DNA from: Anthonomus grandis grandis
Taxonomy: Eukaryota; Arthropoda; Insecta; Coleoptera; Curculionidae
Length of the DNA stretch: 64,000 nucleotides
Direction of reading: 5' to 3'
Assembly: GCF_022605725.1 (NCBI RefSeq)
Contig: NC_065546.1
Location: 42,776,227 to 42,840,226, forward strand
Shown in pieces: positions 35,050 to 45,944 of the stretch. A program made the translations under genes and the position numbers. The notes beneath the pieces are model-generated. The model was not told where the DNA came from. It did no database searches and saw nothing but the letters and a program-made list of their open reading frames with translations. Every line of letters begins with the position of its first letter. The stretch's first letter is position 1.

Positions 35050-35645
35050 TTGTTGACGGACCCACAAAAATTGCCACCCAAAAATTCTAATAAAAAGAGG
35101 AATATGGGCACAGACAATGTCATCACTTCTGTAGGCAAACGATTAAATAAAGCAAGGACTGAAGACAGGCACGATACTTTTGGCCGAAATAAGAGCCATA
35201 AGCCTGAATTTTGCCCAACGAACAAAGAATTTACCTAGAAAAATTAATAAATGATGGAATATGTGAAGTCAAATTGGAAAATTTAGGCATTCTAATATCT
35301 ATATACCGCCAAGTGGAACACAGACTTTAAATATGGCTGCTCCTTCTATTCAACAACAAAGTCCTTCCAATATCGGAAATATATCCTCGTCTGCTGCACC
35401 ACCTTCTGCAATGTCCAGGGACAATAAATCTCATCAGAATTATAATTCAGATTACACATCCAACAACTTTTCCACTCTAATTTCCAATTACACACCAAAT
35501 TATTTTGAATAACTGTCTATGTTTGTAATAAAAGATTTATATCTTACCTTCAAATATTTGCTTGATAAATCCTTCTATATGGCTTTACAGCTATCCAGCA
35601 TATTTACAGGCAAAGCCTGAACAGTAGCCAAAAACCTAAATTAAG
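35050..35645. mobile_element. Harbinger relic: MADF-BESS end (+) and transposase piece (-)
   Basis: On the plus strand 35095-35511 encodes the end of a MADF-BESS type protein: RTEDRHDTFGRN, a frameshift, then ILPNEQRIYLEKLINDG (a BESS-like helix), another shift, and a Ser/Asn-rich tail ending TPNYFE with TAA at 35509-35511. An AATAAA-type signal follows at 35528. On the minus strand a small exon (about 35553-35640) reads LPVNMLDSCKAI, stop, KDLSSKYLK and ends at a GTAAGA donor; this resembles the helix of Harbinger transposases ahead of the DDE domain. The convergent pair matches the layout of the element at 42489-45178. Confidence 0.55.
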
Positions 35646-35649
35646 AACA

Positions 35650-36508
35650 TACATTAGTAAGTAGTGTATAAAAATATTCGTGTAAACTAAGGTTTTTACG
35701 TTAAGGTATAAAGGTATTATTATAGGAGTTATCAATTGTTCCAATTCGCTTTATGCATTCTCGTCCATTCTTAAATAATTACCCCAGTCATTTGAATCTT
35801 CCCTTAAATCATTTATTAAATTCACATGGGAATGAATTTTTATTCAATAGTACACCATTTCGATCGAGGGCGTTTATTTCTCTTTTTTTTTAATTAGTAA
35901 ACAGTAAAAAAATATTTGTAACAAAAACAACTCTTCGGTTGTCGCCCACATTGATAAGTTTGCCAACTTCTTTAACGCCTTCATGTCGTCTTTATTGAGC
36001 ATGTAAATCATGGACGTGTAGACGCCGCTTTAGTAGTGGGGTATACACTATATGTACTTAAAAATATTTAAAATTATATTAATTTGCCAATGCTGTATAT
36101 GAATAATCGAAATCGGAAATCATCGATCAAAATAAGTACAGCGCATATGCTATAATACGTCCAGACTCTAAATTTATTAATCAATTGTGAAGAATTTACA
36201 CTTAACCCTCTGATCGATTTTAAATGCACCTTTATCGATTAAATATCAGCGAGCGCGGACTATCAATAGCTTGCTGGCAAACGACATATGCTACGTTCTC
36301 GATTTAATTGGTCACACGATTAAATCCTATAGATTCACACACATGGACACATGTGTTTATTGTTGTGTTCTTGATTTTAGTTAGGACACACATTTCCATA
36401 TATTTCCCATAAGAAATAAAAAAAAAACCTAAAAGACAGTTAAACAGTTTTTAAGAAATATATTTATCTCATATTATAGATTTAAGTATAAGCGAAAAAA
36501 TCTTGAAA
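35650..36508. promoter_or_regulatory. Upstream region of CTU2
   Basis: AT-rich stretch that must include the CTU2 promoter. On the minus strand about 35925-36045 holds a short frame (MLNKDDMKALKKLANLS) that looks coding-like but that I cannot place; it may belong to the neighbouring Harbinger relic. No TATA-box position can be defended. Confidence 0.3.
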
Positions 36509-37552
36509 ATGTGTTCAGTAGGAGATGATTTTGAAACTGAAGGTGAAAAACACATGCCTCAGTTTAAAAATTTAACACTGTATGTTACTTATCTGTGTGT
36601 TAATATTTGAAAATTTACTGTGAATTTAATTTTTTAGGAGTAGCCTTAAATGCAATAAATGCAGAGAGGAAATCCCAGTTGTCTTGCTTCGTCACAAAGA
36701 TGCCTATTGTAGGACATGTTTTTTAGCAGGAACTAATCACAAATTTAAGGGGTTGCTTGGAAAATCTAAACTAATCCGTCCCAAAGATAGAGTCCTCGTT
36801 TCATATTCGACTGGTCACCAAGGGACAGCACTATTGCATCTTCTCAAAAGTGGAATTGATCTAAGTACACCTAAAAAACTGAGATTTGAACCCGTTTTTG
36901 TATTTGTTGAAGGTAAATAGGTATACAGTTCTTTCTAAGAACCAAAAAGCTAAATCTACTAAGCTAAAAGTTTTAGAAATGCATTTGTCTTTACCAATTT
37001 ACAGTATGTTATCGTATACATCCATTTTTGATTATTTATTTATTAATGTACAGAATACCCCAAGTGTAAGAATGTAATCCCAATACAATTTTTATATTCC
37101 ATACCGTAACCTGAGGGCAAATCGATTGTTTTCTTTGCCTTATCATCGTACCAACTATGCTATGCACTCGCCTGTCGAAAGGACCTTGAGGCTGGTAAAC
37201 TCTACTGGAATTGAAGTTTTAGGAATTTCCTTATTGCATTTTAGGAGTCTTATTAAGAGTTTGTAGGATTTTGTTTTTTGAATTAATTTTGCTCCATGAT
37301 TAATGATTTGAAATACATTTGATCATTGTCATTGATAATAATATATTTTGTTTTTTCTTAGCTAATTTTGCATTGTTAATTGTTCTGATTTTGAGAGAAT
37401 ATTGTTACTACTTGTAAAACGGTTTAATTATCCTTGGCATTAAGATTAAGTCTGATAATTATTGTTAATTAGTAATTAGTGGTTAGGTAGTATAGCTTTT
37501 ATTTCTTTTTCAAGAATATATATATTTTTTGTAATGGGGTTGATCCCGTGTA

Positions 37553-37599
<47 letters not shown>

Positions 37600-40500
37600 A
37601 CAATTTAAAATATAAAAAATTAATCAAATCCACTGCTGAACCTTTAGAATTATGGTAAAATGAAAATGCTGCAGTCTTCCTCCACTTACTTATTAAACAT
37701 TTAGTTATTTAAAATTCCCTACATGTTTTGGACACACTGCTGTCCATCATCAGGGGATAAAAGGTTTAAAATTCGAATTGGATATACACCCTAGGGTTTG
37801 ATTCCATGTCAAAAAATCCTCTATTTTATTTTTTTAAATTTTTACAGAACAGAATGTAAATAAATAAAATTAAAAATAATAAAACTTGCTTTTGTAGACA
37901 GCTAATATATTTATCTGCTTTGCAGAACTCCAAATTTTACATAAATCTCCCCAAAAAATCAGTTCTTCTGTCTCATTTTCTATCAGATAGCTCTCCGATT
38001 ATGAAAGTAATGATCCATGAATACCTAAAGCGCCTAATCTTTTAGTTATAATTTGATGTGCAATCTATCAAACACCTTTGAGAAGTTAGTGTATATTACC
38101 TCGATCTGAGCCCCCTTCCCAAAAGCATCTCAAATAAACTTCAAATTTGTGGCCACCTGACATAAAACCATGATGTAACTAATAGAAAAATCCAATAAAG
38201 AATGAATCTTTGATTTAGTCACCTATTTTATTGGCTGTAAGATCATAAGCTAAATCTTATGTTGATATTAACAAAAGTGTTTTATATTTTTTTGTTAAAA
38301 TCTTGTATTTTTTATTTTAGACCAATACCATTTGAATGTAAAGGAACGGGAAGAGATGGTAACCAAAGTTATCAAAGAAGCATCATCCTATCATTTTACA
38401 ATGCACCTTGTATCATTTGCTGATAGCATCAAGTGTAATGATATAAATATATTTGAAAACTGCATTCCCCTTAATGAAAATGACAATGAGAGAATAGGCC
38501 TGCATATCGAGAAATCCACCAGTTTGACAAATAGGAAGGAGCTTCTTAATATTATGAAGTAAGAATTTTTATTGTTAAAATCTCAAGGCACAAATAATTC
38601 TTAATGATTGTTTGCAATCTCTTGGCTAAAATTGTATCTAACTGTAAAGTTACCACTACACCATAAAAAAAAAGAGAAGTTGATGATGGTCGCTGAACGA
38701 CGAATCTTATATTACTATTATTACTTCTATAATTCTAAGGTATCTGCGGGTAATAAGGCCTAGCTAAAGAAAAATATTCAGAAAATGAACAGCACATCTA
38801 ATTAGTTTTGAATTTTTATTGGTAATATGTCCAGCAAGGTCAAACAACTGATTTATAAACTTAAAAGTAAAACATTTTCTACTAATTATAAAATAAAACA
38901 AAAAATTCAAAAACAGTGCAACTATAGGCCTTATTAAACAATGGTAAGGTAATAAGGCCTATCACTAAAATAACATAAAAAATGGCTATTAAAGTAGAAA
39001 TATTTGGTATTTGAGATCAAACTTAAACACATTATCATTGATAACAAAAACAGATGCCTACGGTGTGAGGTAGGATTTTAACAACAAGCGGGACACTCAA
39101 AAGTATCAGTGTCTTCTTGTGTCAACCCGACACACTCTTCATGATACCATTTACCACATTCTGTGCACTGCCGCATATCAGCCATTTTATCTTCCATACA
39201 CGCATTACAATACCAACTTGCCTTCACCTGCTTCGAATTAGCGCTTTTTCCAGTTTTAAGTCATGCACTGCTTTCTTTACTTTCCTTAAAGAGATCTTTA
39301 GTAACCAAAGTTCCCCTGTAATTTATTGCTTTTTTTCGAATTGGGCGTGCCTTTTCAGTTTGACTTATTGGCGTTGGCAATAGTTCATGGAAAGAAGTGT
39401 CTAAAGTAGTTTCACCCACTTCATCATTATCATCATCTTTGCCTTCAGAAGAATCGGAAGAATAGACCAGTGAATAAAAATGTTTTTTCCCATCTCCAAT
39501 ATTCTTCGAGGAAGGTGAATGGGCTTCGTTAGAAAACTTGATGGGCGTCCTTTCAGCTGCTTGTCTAGATGTTGACGGTTGCTGACATTTGGTTGTCTCA
39601 TTTAACTTGTTTTTAAGTTTTGCAAGAGGCACCTCATCCTCATCAGACCATTTAGCTTCTTTTTGGATATGACGACCTTCAGATGTTCGTTGCACTTTTC
39701 TTGAAGATGATGCTTTATAAGAGGGATTGGGCGCATTCTCATTGGCTACAGCCTCGATTGCTGGTTGAGCTACAGCTGACAATATAGATGGTGCAAACGC
39801 TGTTTCCGGAATCGCCTGAGAATTAAGAGGAAATAAACCAGTAGCCCTAAAGCCATTGGTGATATTGCTGTGAGTCATGCATTTGGACCAAACGTTAGAG
39901 AAAATAACATTAAATCGTGTCTTTGTTATCTTTTTGTCTGGATTTTGGTCAAAAATGATAAGAGTTCTGCGTCCCAATGATGTTCGAACGAGCGGTTTAC
40001 GGACTTATTGAGGGGTTGTAATTCAAGAGTTGTATTGGACGGCAAACAATACAAATCGATATCTAAAGAATCTCCCACGTCGACAATTGATAAGTCCAAA
40101 AGGCAAGCTGCGCCATCAAAGATCAAAAGGCGTCTTCCGAGGCTTTTGTATTTGGCTAGATGATTTAGAAAATCTTTAAATAATTCATTAGTCATGTAAC
40201 CTTTGGCTGACTTAGCTACAAGAGTCCCTGCTGGTAGGTTATCATTTAATTCTGGCTTTAACCTTTTACCTTTGAATAACCATTGGTGGTATAGGACAAC
40301 CCAATGCGTTCACACACCCAGCAATAGTGACACTCTCAGCATGTTCCGATGATTGTAAATGGACACTTTTAGCCCCTTTTGGTGCCAGTATCGTTTGTTG
40401 GTGGTGCACTGTCAGCCTGCAACCTTTTTCATCCATATTGTATATTCGCTCGGGGTGGTTTTTTAGGTCCAGCTGATCGTAAAGTTTACTGATTTTAGAA

Positions 40501-43500
40501 AAATGATCATCCACTATTTAACTTATTTAACTTTTGTGCCCTCGCGGGGTTCATAAATTGTGCTTTTCGCTTGGAAATAATTGGGTTTCTCTTCATGAAA
40601 GCAAATAGCCAATCCTTGCCTGCCAGTTTTAGGTTAATATTAAAATTGTGCTTTATGTTGTTCATTTCGCAAAATTTGTAAACCAGACGAAGGATTCGTG
40701 GTGTTATCGGCAAACCTATTTCAGCGAATCTAATTATTCTGCTTACCAGCTCAGATTCTTGGTCTTTGGACAGAATGGCTTTACGACCGAGGGTTTTCTT
40801 TACATTGCCACTGTTAAGATGATTTCGAATCGTTCTTCGAGGGATATTATATCTTTCTGCTGCCGCATATGTGCTCAAAATATTTCTCTCTACTGCGCGA
40901 ACTGCTGCTACTAGCTGTTCCTCTGACCAAAGTGCCCTTTTTCTTTTCGGAGGCATCGTAAAGGTCTGAAAAAATTGTTGGTTTGTGACAAATACACATT
41001 TTTCAGAATAGCTATAAACTCTAATAACGAACGGAATGTGATAAAAGATGCATATCTTTTCATTACCACATTTTATTACGATATAAACAAAGCGAGGGTA
41101 ATAAGGCCTATAGTGGAATTTTATAGGCCCTTATTATCCGCCACGTATCAAATTTTACAAAAAAGTATAAAAAGTATTTAGCCCCAAATATCTGAGTCAA
41201 ACCTGAAGTGGTTACACAGATGCATGTAACAAAGAAACTGTCAGTGCTAAGAAAAACGAATTTAACAAAATGTACCAAAAAAAAATTACGTTTTTCTTCA
41301 ACGCTTTTTTACTATTGTTACAAGGCGCAGTCACTCGATGAGAGATATTATTGCACTGACGAGACCATGTGGAAATGCGCATTTAGCGCGGCCGGTGTTC
41401 AATCCAAGGTCATCTAAAGAGCCCTCGGTAACCAGTGGTGTGGCCCGTAAAACAACTTGAAAGCATCATTTTTGTTATTAAGCCTTATTACACGCCAGGC
41501 CTTATTACCCGCAGGTACCTTCTATTTTACAAATCCTTGCTGTATATTTTCGATTGACTACCTTGTAATTAATCAGATCTAAGACTGATGCCTTATTTGT
41601 TACATTTTGGTATGAGTAAAAGTCAGTGTTGTCGATAAAAATATTTTTTTAGGCGAAATGTGCTTATATCTGCAGCTAGGAAATTGAAGTGCAACTTTAT
41701 TTTTACCACTGAATTGTTACCGGATATAGCATCAAATTTATTGACGAATGTCGCATTAGGACGAGGCTCGCTAATTTCAGTTGAATCAGTAAGTAATTTA
41801 GCAAATTATATTATCTGCTATTATATAGTGTGTTTAATTACGAATAATAAAGCGCCATACGTCAAATATGAATATAAAAGTAGCCAAGAGTAACTACTCG
41901 AAAAAAACAAAAATATGCAACTGTAATTTTCAAAAACCCTTTATGCAATTTTTATTTGCCATTTTTTTTTCTATGAAGCTTAAATGAAGTTTACATTGCT
42001 TTTTAACAAATTTAAAGTATAAATAATAATAATAATAATACGTTTACTTCTTAAACTTTACAATTCATCATAAATAGGTATGTAGTATAAGTATTATATA
42101 CTTACAAATAAACGAAAAAATCACAGAAGTTGTCCTTATTGGCATGTATAGCATATTTTTTATATTGTATTGTACTACACTAAAGCTAACTGATTATGAA
42201 TGGCATTTGGACTTTAAGCGTGATATCTTTCTGGTCAGGTATTATTCTTCCAGTAAAAAATGTAAATTACAAACAGAAAACTATAATGTATAATAAAATT
42301 TGGAGTGTCGTTTCACAATTTGGGAAAAAGTCACAACTAGGTTTATAAAGGTCGAGTTTTCTGTATTTCAATCTAACTTTGATTTTATTAATAAGACTCA
42401 ATTTTTATTTTAATAATATTCAGTATATTTTATTTATTGTTAACTAAGTCATGTAAAATTTGGCGATTGTTTCCTGAATCTAGCCTTAGTGCACGGCCAG
42501 ACTGAATTGCGGGTGGGCGTGAAGCGGGCGATAAGCGAGCGAGCGATTTTTTCAAAAGCTAATGCACAGATGCATATAGCCACACCGACGCTTAGCGGGC
42601 GGGCGAAAATTGAGCGTGCAGCGTGCGATAAAAGAGTAATTAAACTTGTTTGAAATTCTAGCGAGCGTGTTTGGATTTTTGGATAGTTTGTTGCTGTGTT
42701 TCTCGGAAAAAAAATGTAAGAAATAAAATGTGTAGCAGTAATAAACATGAACAGAAGGAGCTCCTGATATCTGAAGTTCATACCAGAAGACCTTTGTGGC
42801 AAGACAGTCACCCTTTTTATAAAAGTATGCTGTTGATAAATTATGGCAAGAAGTGGCCGAAGCATGTAATTTTAATGGTAAGGAAACGTTTTTGTTGAAC
42901 ACAGGTCTATATTATACTTATCAATATGAACGTATATAATTATTTAATTACACACACAATCACATAATTATTTAATACATAGTAGATGTGTAATTAAGTT
43001 GGCAAGTGGAATAAGTAGTCAGCAAGTTTTTCTCGAATTTCAATTGCTCTTGAACTCCCTCGATTATTCCTTCTTCCATTAAAGGCAGGTTGATTATTTT
43101 CCTGATATTGCTCCGATATGTGACGATAGTGGAGATCACTGTCGCCATCTTTGTCTTTTACTAAATTATGCAAGCACACTTAATAAGTATGCAAGCTTTG
43201 TCAGGCAGTGTTTCTATGTCTTAATTTAAAAAACGCCATTTGGCACACAGTATTCCAAAAGCACACTCAATACATTTTCTAGCAGTGGAGAGGCATTTGT
43301 TAAAGTATTCTTTTTTGGGATTAAGTCCGCGTCTCGGATAAGGCCTCATTAAATATGATTTTAGAGGGTACGCTTCGTCACCTATTAAAAAATGTGGCAA
43401 TTCTATATTTGTGTTCGGTAAATTATTAGGACGAGGGTCATTAAACAAATTACTTTCTAACAAATTGAATATCGTCGATCCTGCAAATGTTCCATCGTCA

Positions 43501-45937
43501 CTTTGTTTACCACGGCGTCCAACTTCAATGGTTACAAATTTTTTGTCCGCATCTGCTAGAGCTTGTAGCACGACAGAGAAATAATGTAGATAATTAAAAT
43601 AATGAGATCCAGAATTTGGTGGGCATCTTATTTGACAGTGTTTTCCATCTATCGAACCGAAACAATTTGGAAATTTCCATCGATTAAAGTAGTCAGCTAT
43701 AACTTTCTTTAAACAGTTCTCAGTTGGAATTGGCATAAATTCTTCCACTAGTTCTTCCCAAATAATTTGGCAGGTTTCGAAAACTATGTTGCTTACTGTA
43801 GATTTTCCCATTCGAAAAGCAAATGCTAACGATCTCAACGATAAACCCCTTGCCAAATACCTAAAAAAATCTATAAATAAGTATAAATATCACCAAAAGT
43901 TTTGTAAATATAAAAATTATAAATTAGCTATAATAGTGTTTAAATTATATTTTTTTTTAGTTACAGATGCCAAAAACAGGTAGAAAAATTTAAAAGATCA
44001 GTTTAGAAAGGAGGTGAAAAAAATACCCATTCCCAGATCGGGAGCCAGTGCACCATCTGTAAAACCAAAGTGGCAGTATTTTGAACAAATGTATTTTTTA
44101 AAAGATTTCGTTACTCCTTCCCCTACACAGGGCAATTTGTTTTCTTGCAATGAAGATTCAAATGAAATCGAAGAACTTCATTCCGTTGAAAATAATGAAA
44201 ACAATGAAGCCATCGATCTACATTCACAACTTTCTTCACCCTCATCAATGCCGCCACGAACACCATCTAGAAGCAGCTCAATTTCTCAAGTACGTAAAAG
44301 GACCAAAAAAGACATCCAAGAAGAATTTTTAAGTTTAGGAACTAAAAAAATTAAAATGTGGCAAAACGAAGCAAACGAAGCGATAACGCCGATTTACAGT
44401 TCTTTAAAAGTCTATTGCCCCATATGGCTGATTTCACAGAATTTGAAAAACTGGAAATTAAGTCGGATATCATGTCATTAATTTTGAAGAAAAAGAAAAA
44501 AAGCTGCCAGAGCAGCAGCAGCAGATTTTACAACTTCCGCTTTTGGAAACTGGTAACTTGGAAAACCAAGCAGGCTGCAGTAACGACCCAGGTTCATATT
44601 TAACGTATAATATTATATAATGTAGTTTTCGTTAAAAAATTTGTTTAATTAGCCTGTTATAATAAAATTAAATAAAAACTTTTATTTCTATAACTAACAT
44701 TTCATTATTATATATAAAAAGAATATATTCTTACCTTAATGTAACTACCAGTCTTTCTTCTGCTGATATAGGAGATCGATAATTTGTCGTAATTTTCGTA
44801 AGCCTCCTATTAACCTTACTTAATAAAAAATCATATGTACTTATGGACATTCTTAAGTATTCAAAGAATTTTTCCAGGTATTCTCTTAATTCGACGTATA
44901 GGTGGTGAAATTCTCCAAATTTTTTTCTCCTTTTATTAATAGGATGTATTCCATATCTACGAGACTTCTCCAAAAATAATTTCCACTTCACATAGGGGTT
45001 ACTGTCTATTAAAATATTTCTTTTTAGTTTTGATAAGGGCGCCATGTTTACTGGCGACAGAACACCACCAATCTGCGATTTTCTATTTTTAGTATGGCCA
45101 AAAAATCGCCTTGCAAAAAATCGCTCGCTCGCTTATCGCCTGTTTCACGCCCGCCCGCAATTCAGTCTGGCCGTACACTTAGAACCAATAAATGTAGAAT
45201 TTCTTTTCCAATATTTTTTTGCTTTTTTGGAACTTTTCTTGAGGTCATTAAATATTCAATTCCATTAAAAATTCAACGAAGATAAAAAAAAATAATTAAC
45301 TTAAAAAAATCTGAAAACAAAAATCTCTGACAAATCAAATTTATGCGGAACTTTATGCGTTATCTTACAAATAATGGAATTTATATTTTAGGGATTCTGC
45401 GATGATCGAGACGAAAACATAAAAATTTTAAGACCTCTCAGATGTTTTGATTTAAAAGAATTAGCCTTTTATAATGTTATTCATGGTATAGAGCCTGTGT
45501 CTATCAGACAGCCTCTGGAAGATAACTTTACCTCAATTCAATCATTAATGGGTCAATTTATAAATAATTTACAAGAAAGTTTTTCTGCTACAATCACGAC
45601 TGTCGTTAAAACTGGGGATAAATTAGCGACAGATGATAAAAGAATTAGTGGAAAATGTAAAGTTTGCCAGGTATTAAAAAAGCGGAATCTTGTGAATTTA
45701 GGGTAAAATAACGCACATTTTTAGGGATCAATTTTAACCAAAACTGATGATCTCAAATCCGAAGAGTCTACAAAGTTTTCCAGGTTAGTATCGAATGAGG
45801 TGCCCGATCACAGTCTTTCCAGAAAAGAAAAATACAACAAAATCATTAACAGATTTACGCATTCCACACAAAAACCGATTGAATATTGTTATGCGTGTTC
45901 AAAACTTTCAGACTATTTGTTAAATGATTTATCATAA
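36509..45937 (+). CDS. Ctu2: Cytoplasmic tRNA 2-thiolation protein 2 (exons 36509-36579, 36638-36912, 38321-38558, 41653-41788, 45392-45670, 45725-45937)
   Basis: CTU2/NCS2 works with CTU1/NCS6 and URM1 in the cytosol to make the 2-thio group of wobble uridine in Lys, Glu and Gln tRNAs. Six exons join in phase (2, 1, 2, 0, 0) and give 403 residues, complete from MCSVGDDFETEGEKH to the stop at 45935-45937. Seen: paired CxxC motifs at residues 29/32 and 48/51, followed by HKFKGLLGK; a P-loop-like site around 78-86 (VSYSTGHQG) that lacks the SGGxDS form of active ATP-pyrophosphatases, as expected for this non-catalytic partner; KKLRFEPVFVFVEG; LLTNVALGRGS; CxxC at 329/332; and a C-terminal YCYACSKL (388/391). 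Two introns are tiny (58 and 54 nt), while three are 1.4-3.6 kb and hold TEs. Length is near that of other insect homologues. The frame is fully open, so the gene appears functional. Confidence 0.92.
36930..37600 (+). mobile_element. 5'-truncated LINE 3' end with (AAAT)n tail
   Basis: In CTU2 intron 2. The last part of a LINE ORF2 reads IFDYLFINVQNTPSVRM, then NLRANRLFSLPYHRTNY, then SPVERTLRLVN, a conserved C-terminal block of CR1/Jockey/R1-type ORF2, ending at TAG 37264-37266. About 285 bp of 3' UTR follows, ending in an AAAT microsatellite tail (37551-37600). The RT core is missing. Confidence 0.7.
37551..37600 (+). repeat. (AAAT)n microsatellite
   Basis: About twelve uninterrupted AAAT units form the LINE 3' tail. 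Confidence 0.95.
37605..38320. other. CTU2 intron sequence, nothing recognised
   Basis: AT-rich with no open frame of note. It ends with a pyrimidine tract and TAG at 38318-38320. Confidence 0.4.
38738..41520 (-). mobile_element. Pogo-like DNA transposon with PHD-finger transposase
   Basis: The ends AGGTATCTGCGGGTAATAAG (left) and, inverted, AGGTACCTGCGGGTAATAAG (right) are flanked by TCTA (38734-38737 and 41521-41524); the certain part of this target duplication is TA. The minus-strand transposase starts at 40956 (MPPKRKRALWSEEQ), with a pipsqueak-type HTH (YNIPRRTIRNHL) and a CENP-B-like HTH. The DDE_1 domain has YNMDEKG (about 40440) and LIFDGA (about 40105), but QPLNKS where QPLDKS is expected (about 40010). 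An acidic, Ser-rich linker follows (39900-39270). After an in-frame TGA at 39259-39261 comes a C4HC3 PHD finger ending at 39078. Frameshifts are near 40510, 40260 and 39960. It lies in CTU2 intron 3 in reverse. Confidence 0.85.
39078..39240 (-). CDS. PHD-finger tail of the pogo-like transposase
   Basis: On the minus strand, in frame with the upstream transposase but after a TGA, this encodes WYCNACMED, then QCTECGKWYHEECVGL, then FECPACC and stop. The eight zinc ligands of a C4HC3 PHD finger are all present (CxxC, CxxC, HxxC, CxxC). PHD fingers usually read histone H3 tails; here it would form the C-terminus of a transposase. Confidence 0.75.
41789..42488. other. CTU2 intron sequence, nothing recognised
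   Basis: AT-rich, including a short (AAT)n run near 42025-42040. No genes are visible. Confidence 0.4.
42728..44603 (+). pseudogene. Harbinger MADF-BESS accessory protein (exons 42728-42877 and 43961-44603)
   Basis: DNA-binding partner encoded by Harbinger elements, thought to carry the transposase to the nucleus and the TIRs. Exon 1 gives a MADF start (KELLISEVHTRRPLWQ, then after a frameshift EVAEACNFN) with donor GTAAGG at 42878. Exon 2 resumes in phase: TDAKNR, stop, KNLKDQFRKEVKKIPIP. The stop at 43979-43981 is TAG where the family has the core Trp (TGG) of the MADF helix. A Ser-rich linker follows (PPRTPSRSSSISQ), and after another shift near 44380 a BESS motif (LQFFKSLLPHMADF). The transposase exon 2 lies within its 1083-nt intron. 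Confidence 0.8.
42994..45045 (-). pseudogene. Harbinger transposase (exons 44735-45045 and 42994-43860)
   Basis: DDE_Tnp_4 nuclease of the HARBI1 type that cuts and moves the element. Exon 1 (ATG at 45045) carries the usual start with RRYGIHPINKRRKKFGEF and YLRMSISTYDFLL. A GTAAGA donor at 44734 and a TTTTTTTAG acceptor at 43861-43862 remove an 874-nt intron and restore TLRYLARGLSLRSLAF. The catalytic triad is kept: GSIDGKHC, LIGDEAYPL, and the Glu of RKCIECAFG. Decay: a stop just after AKWRFLN (about 43221) where the frame should continue DIETLPDKA, then a frameshift before CLHNLVKDKDGDSD, ending at 42994. The MADF-BESS exon 2 of the opposite strand sits inside its intron. Confidence 0.88.
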
Positions 45938-45938
45938 A

Positions 45939-45944
45939 AATAAA
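45939..45944 (+). promoter_or_regulatory. CTU2 poly(A) signal
   Basis: AATAAA begins two bases after the CTU2 stop codon. Such a close signal implies a very short 3' UTR unless a distal site is used. Confidence 0.5.

Larger units (their letters stand above)
42489..45178. mobile_element. PIF/Harbinger transposon with both genes and ends
   Basis: A 2690-bp element in CTU2 intron 4. About 65-bp terminal inverted repeats begin GTGCACGGCCAGACTGAATT (left) and, inverted, GTGTACGGCCAGACTGAATT (right), with GC-rich GCGAGCGAGCG subterminal blocks. A TTA duplication flanks it (42486-42488 and 45179-45181), the hallmark of Harbinger. It holds the expected gene pair, a transposase on the minus strand and a MADF-BESS DNA-binding partner on the plus strand, with interleaved exons. 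Both carry point damage, so it is a recently dead autonomous copy. Confidence 0.93.

Noticed and set aside
35925..36045. Minus-strand frame MLNKDDMKALKKLANLS as a host exon
   Set aside because: Coding-like, but there is no acceptor/donor pair in a workable phase and no family match; possibly part of the Harbinger relic.
37551..37600. Tandem repeat as a CRISPR-like array
   Set aside because: It is a simple AAAT microsatellite forming a LINE tail; the genome is eukaryotic and no spacer structure exists.
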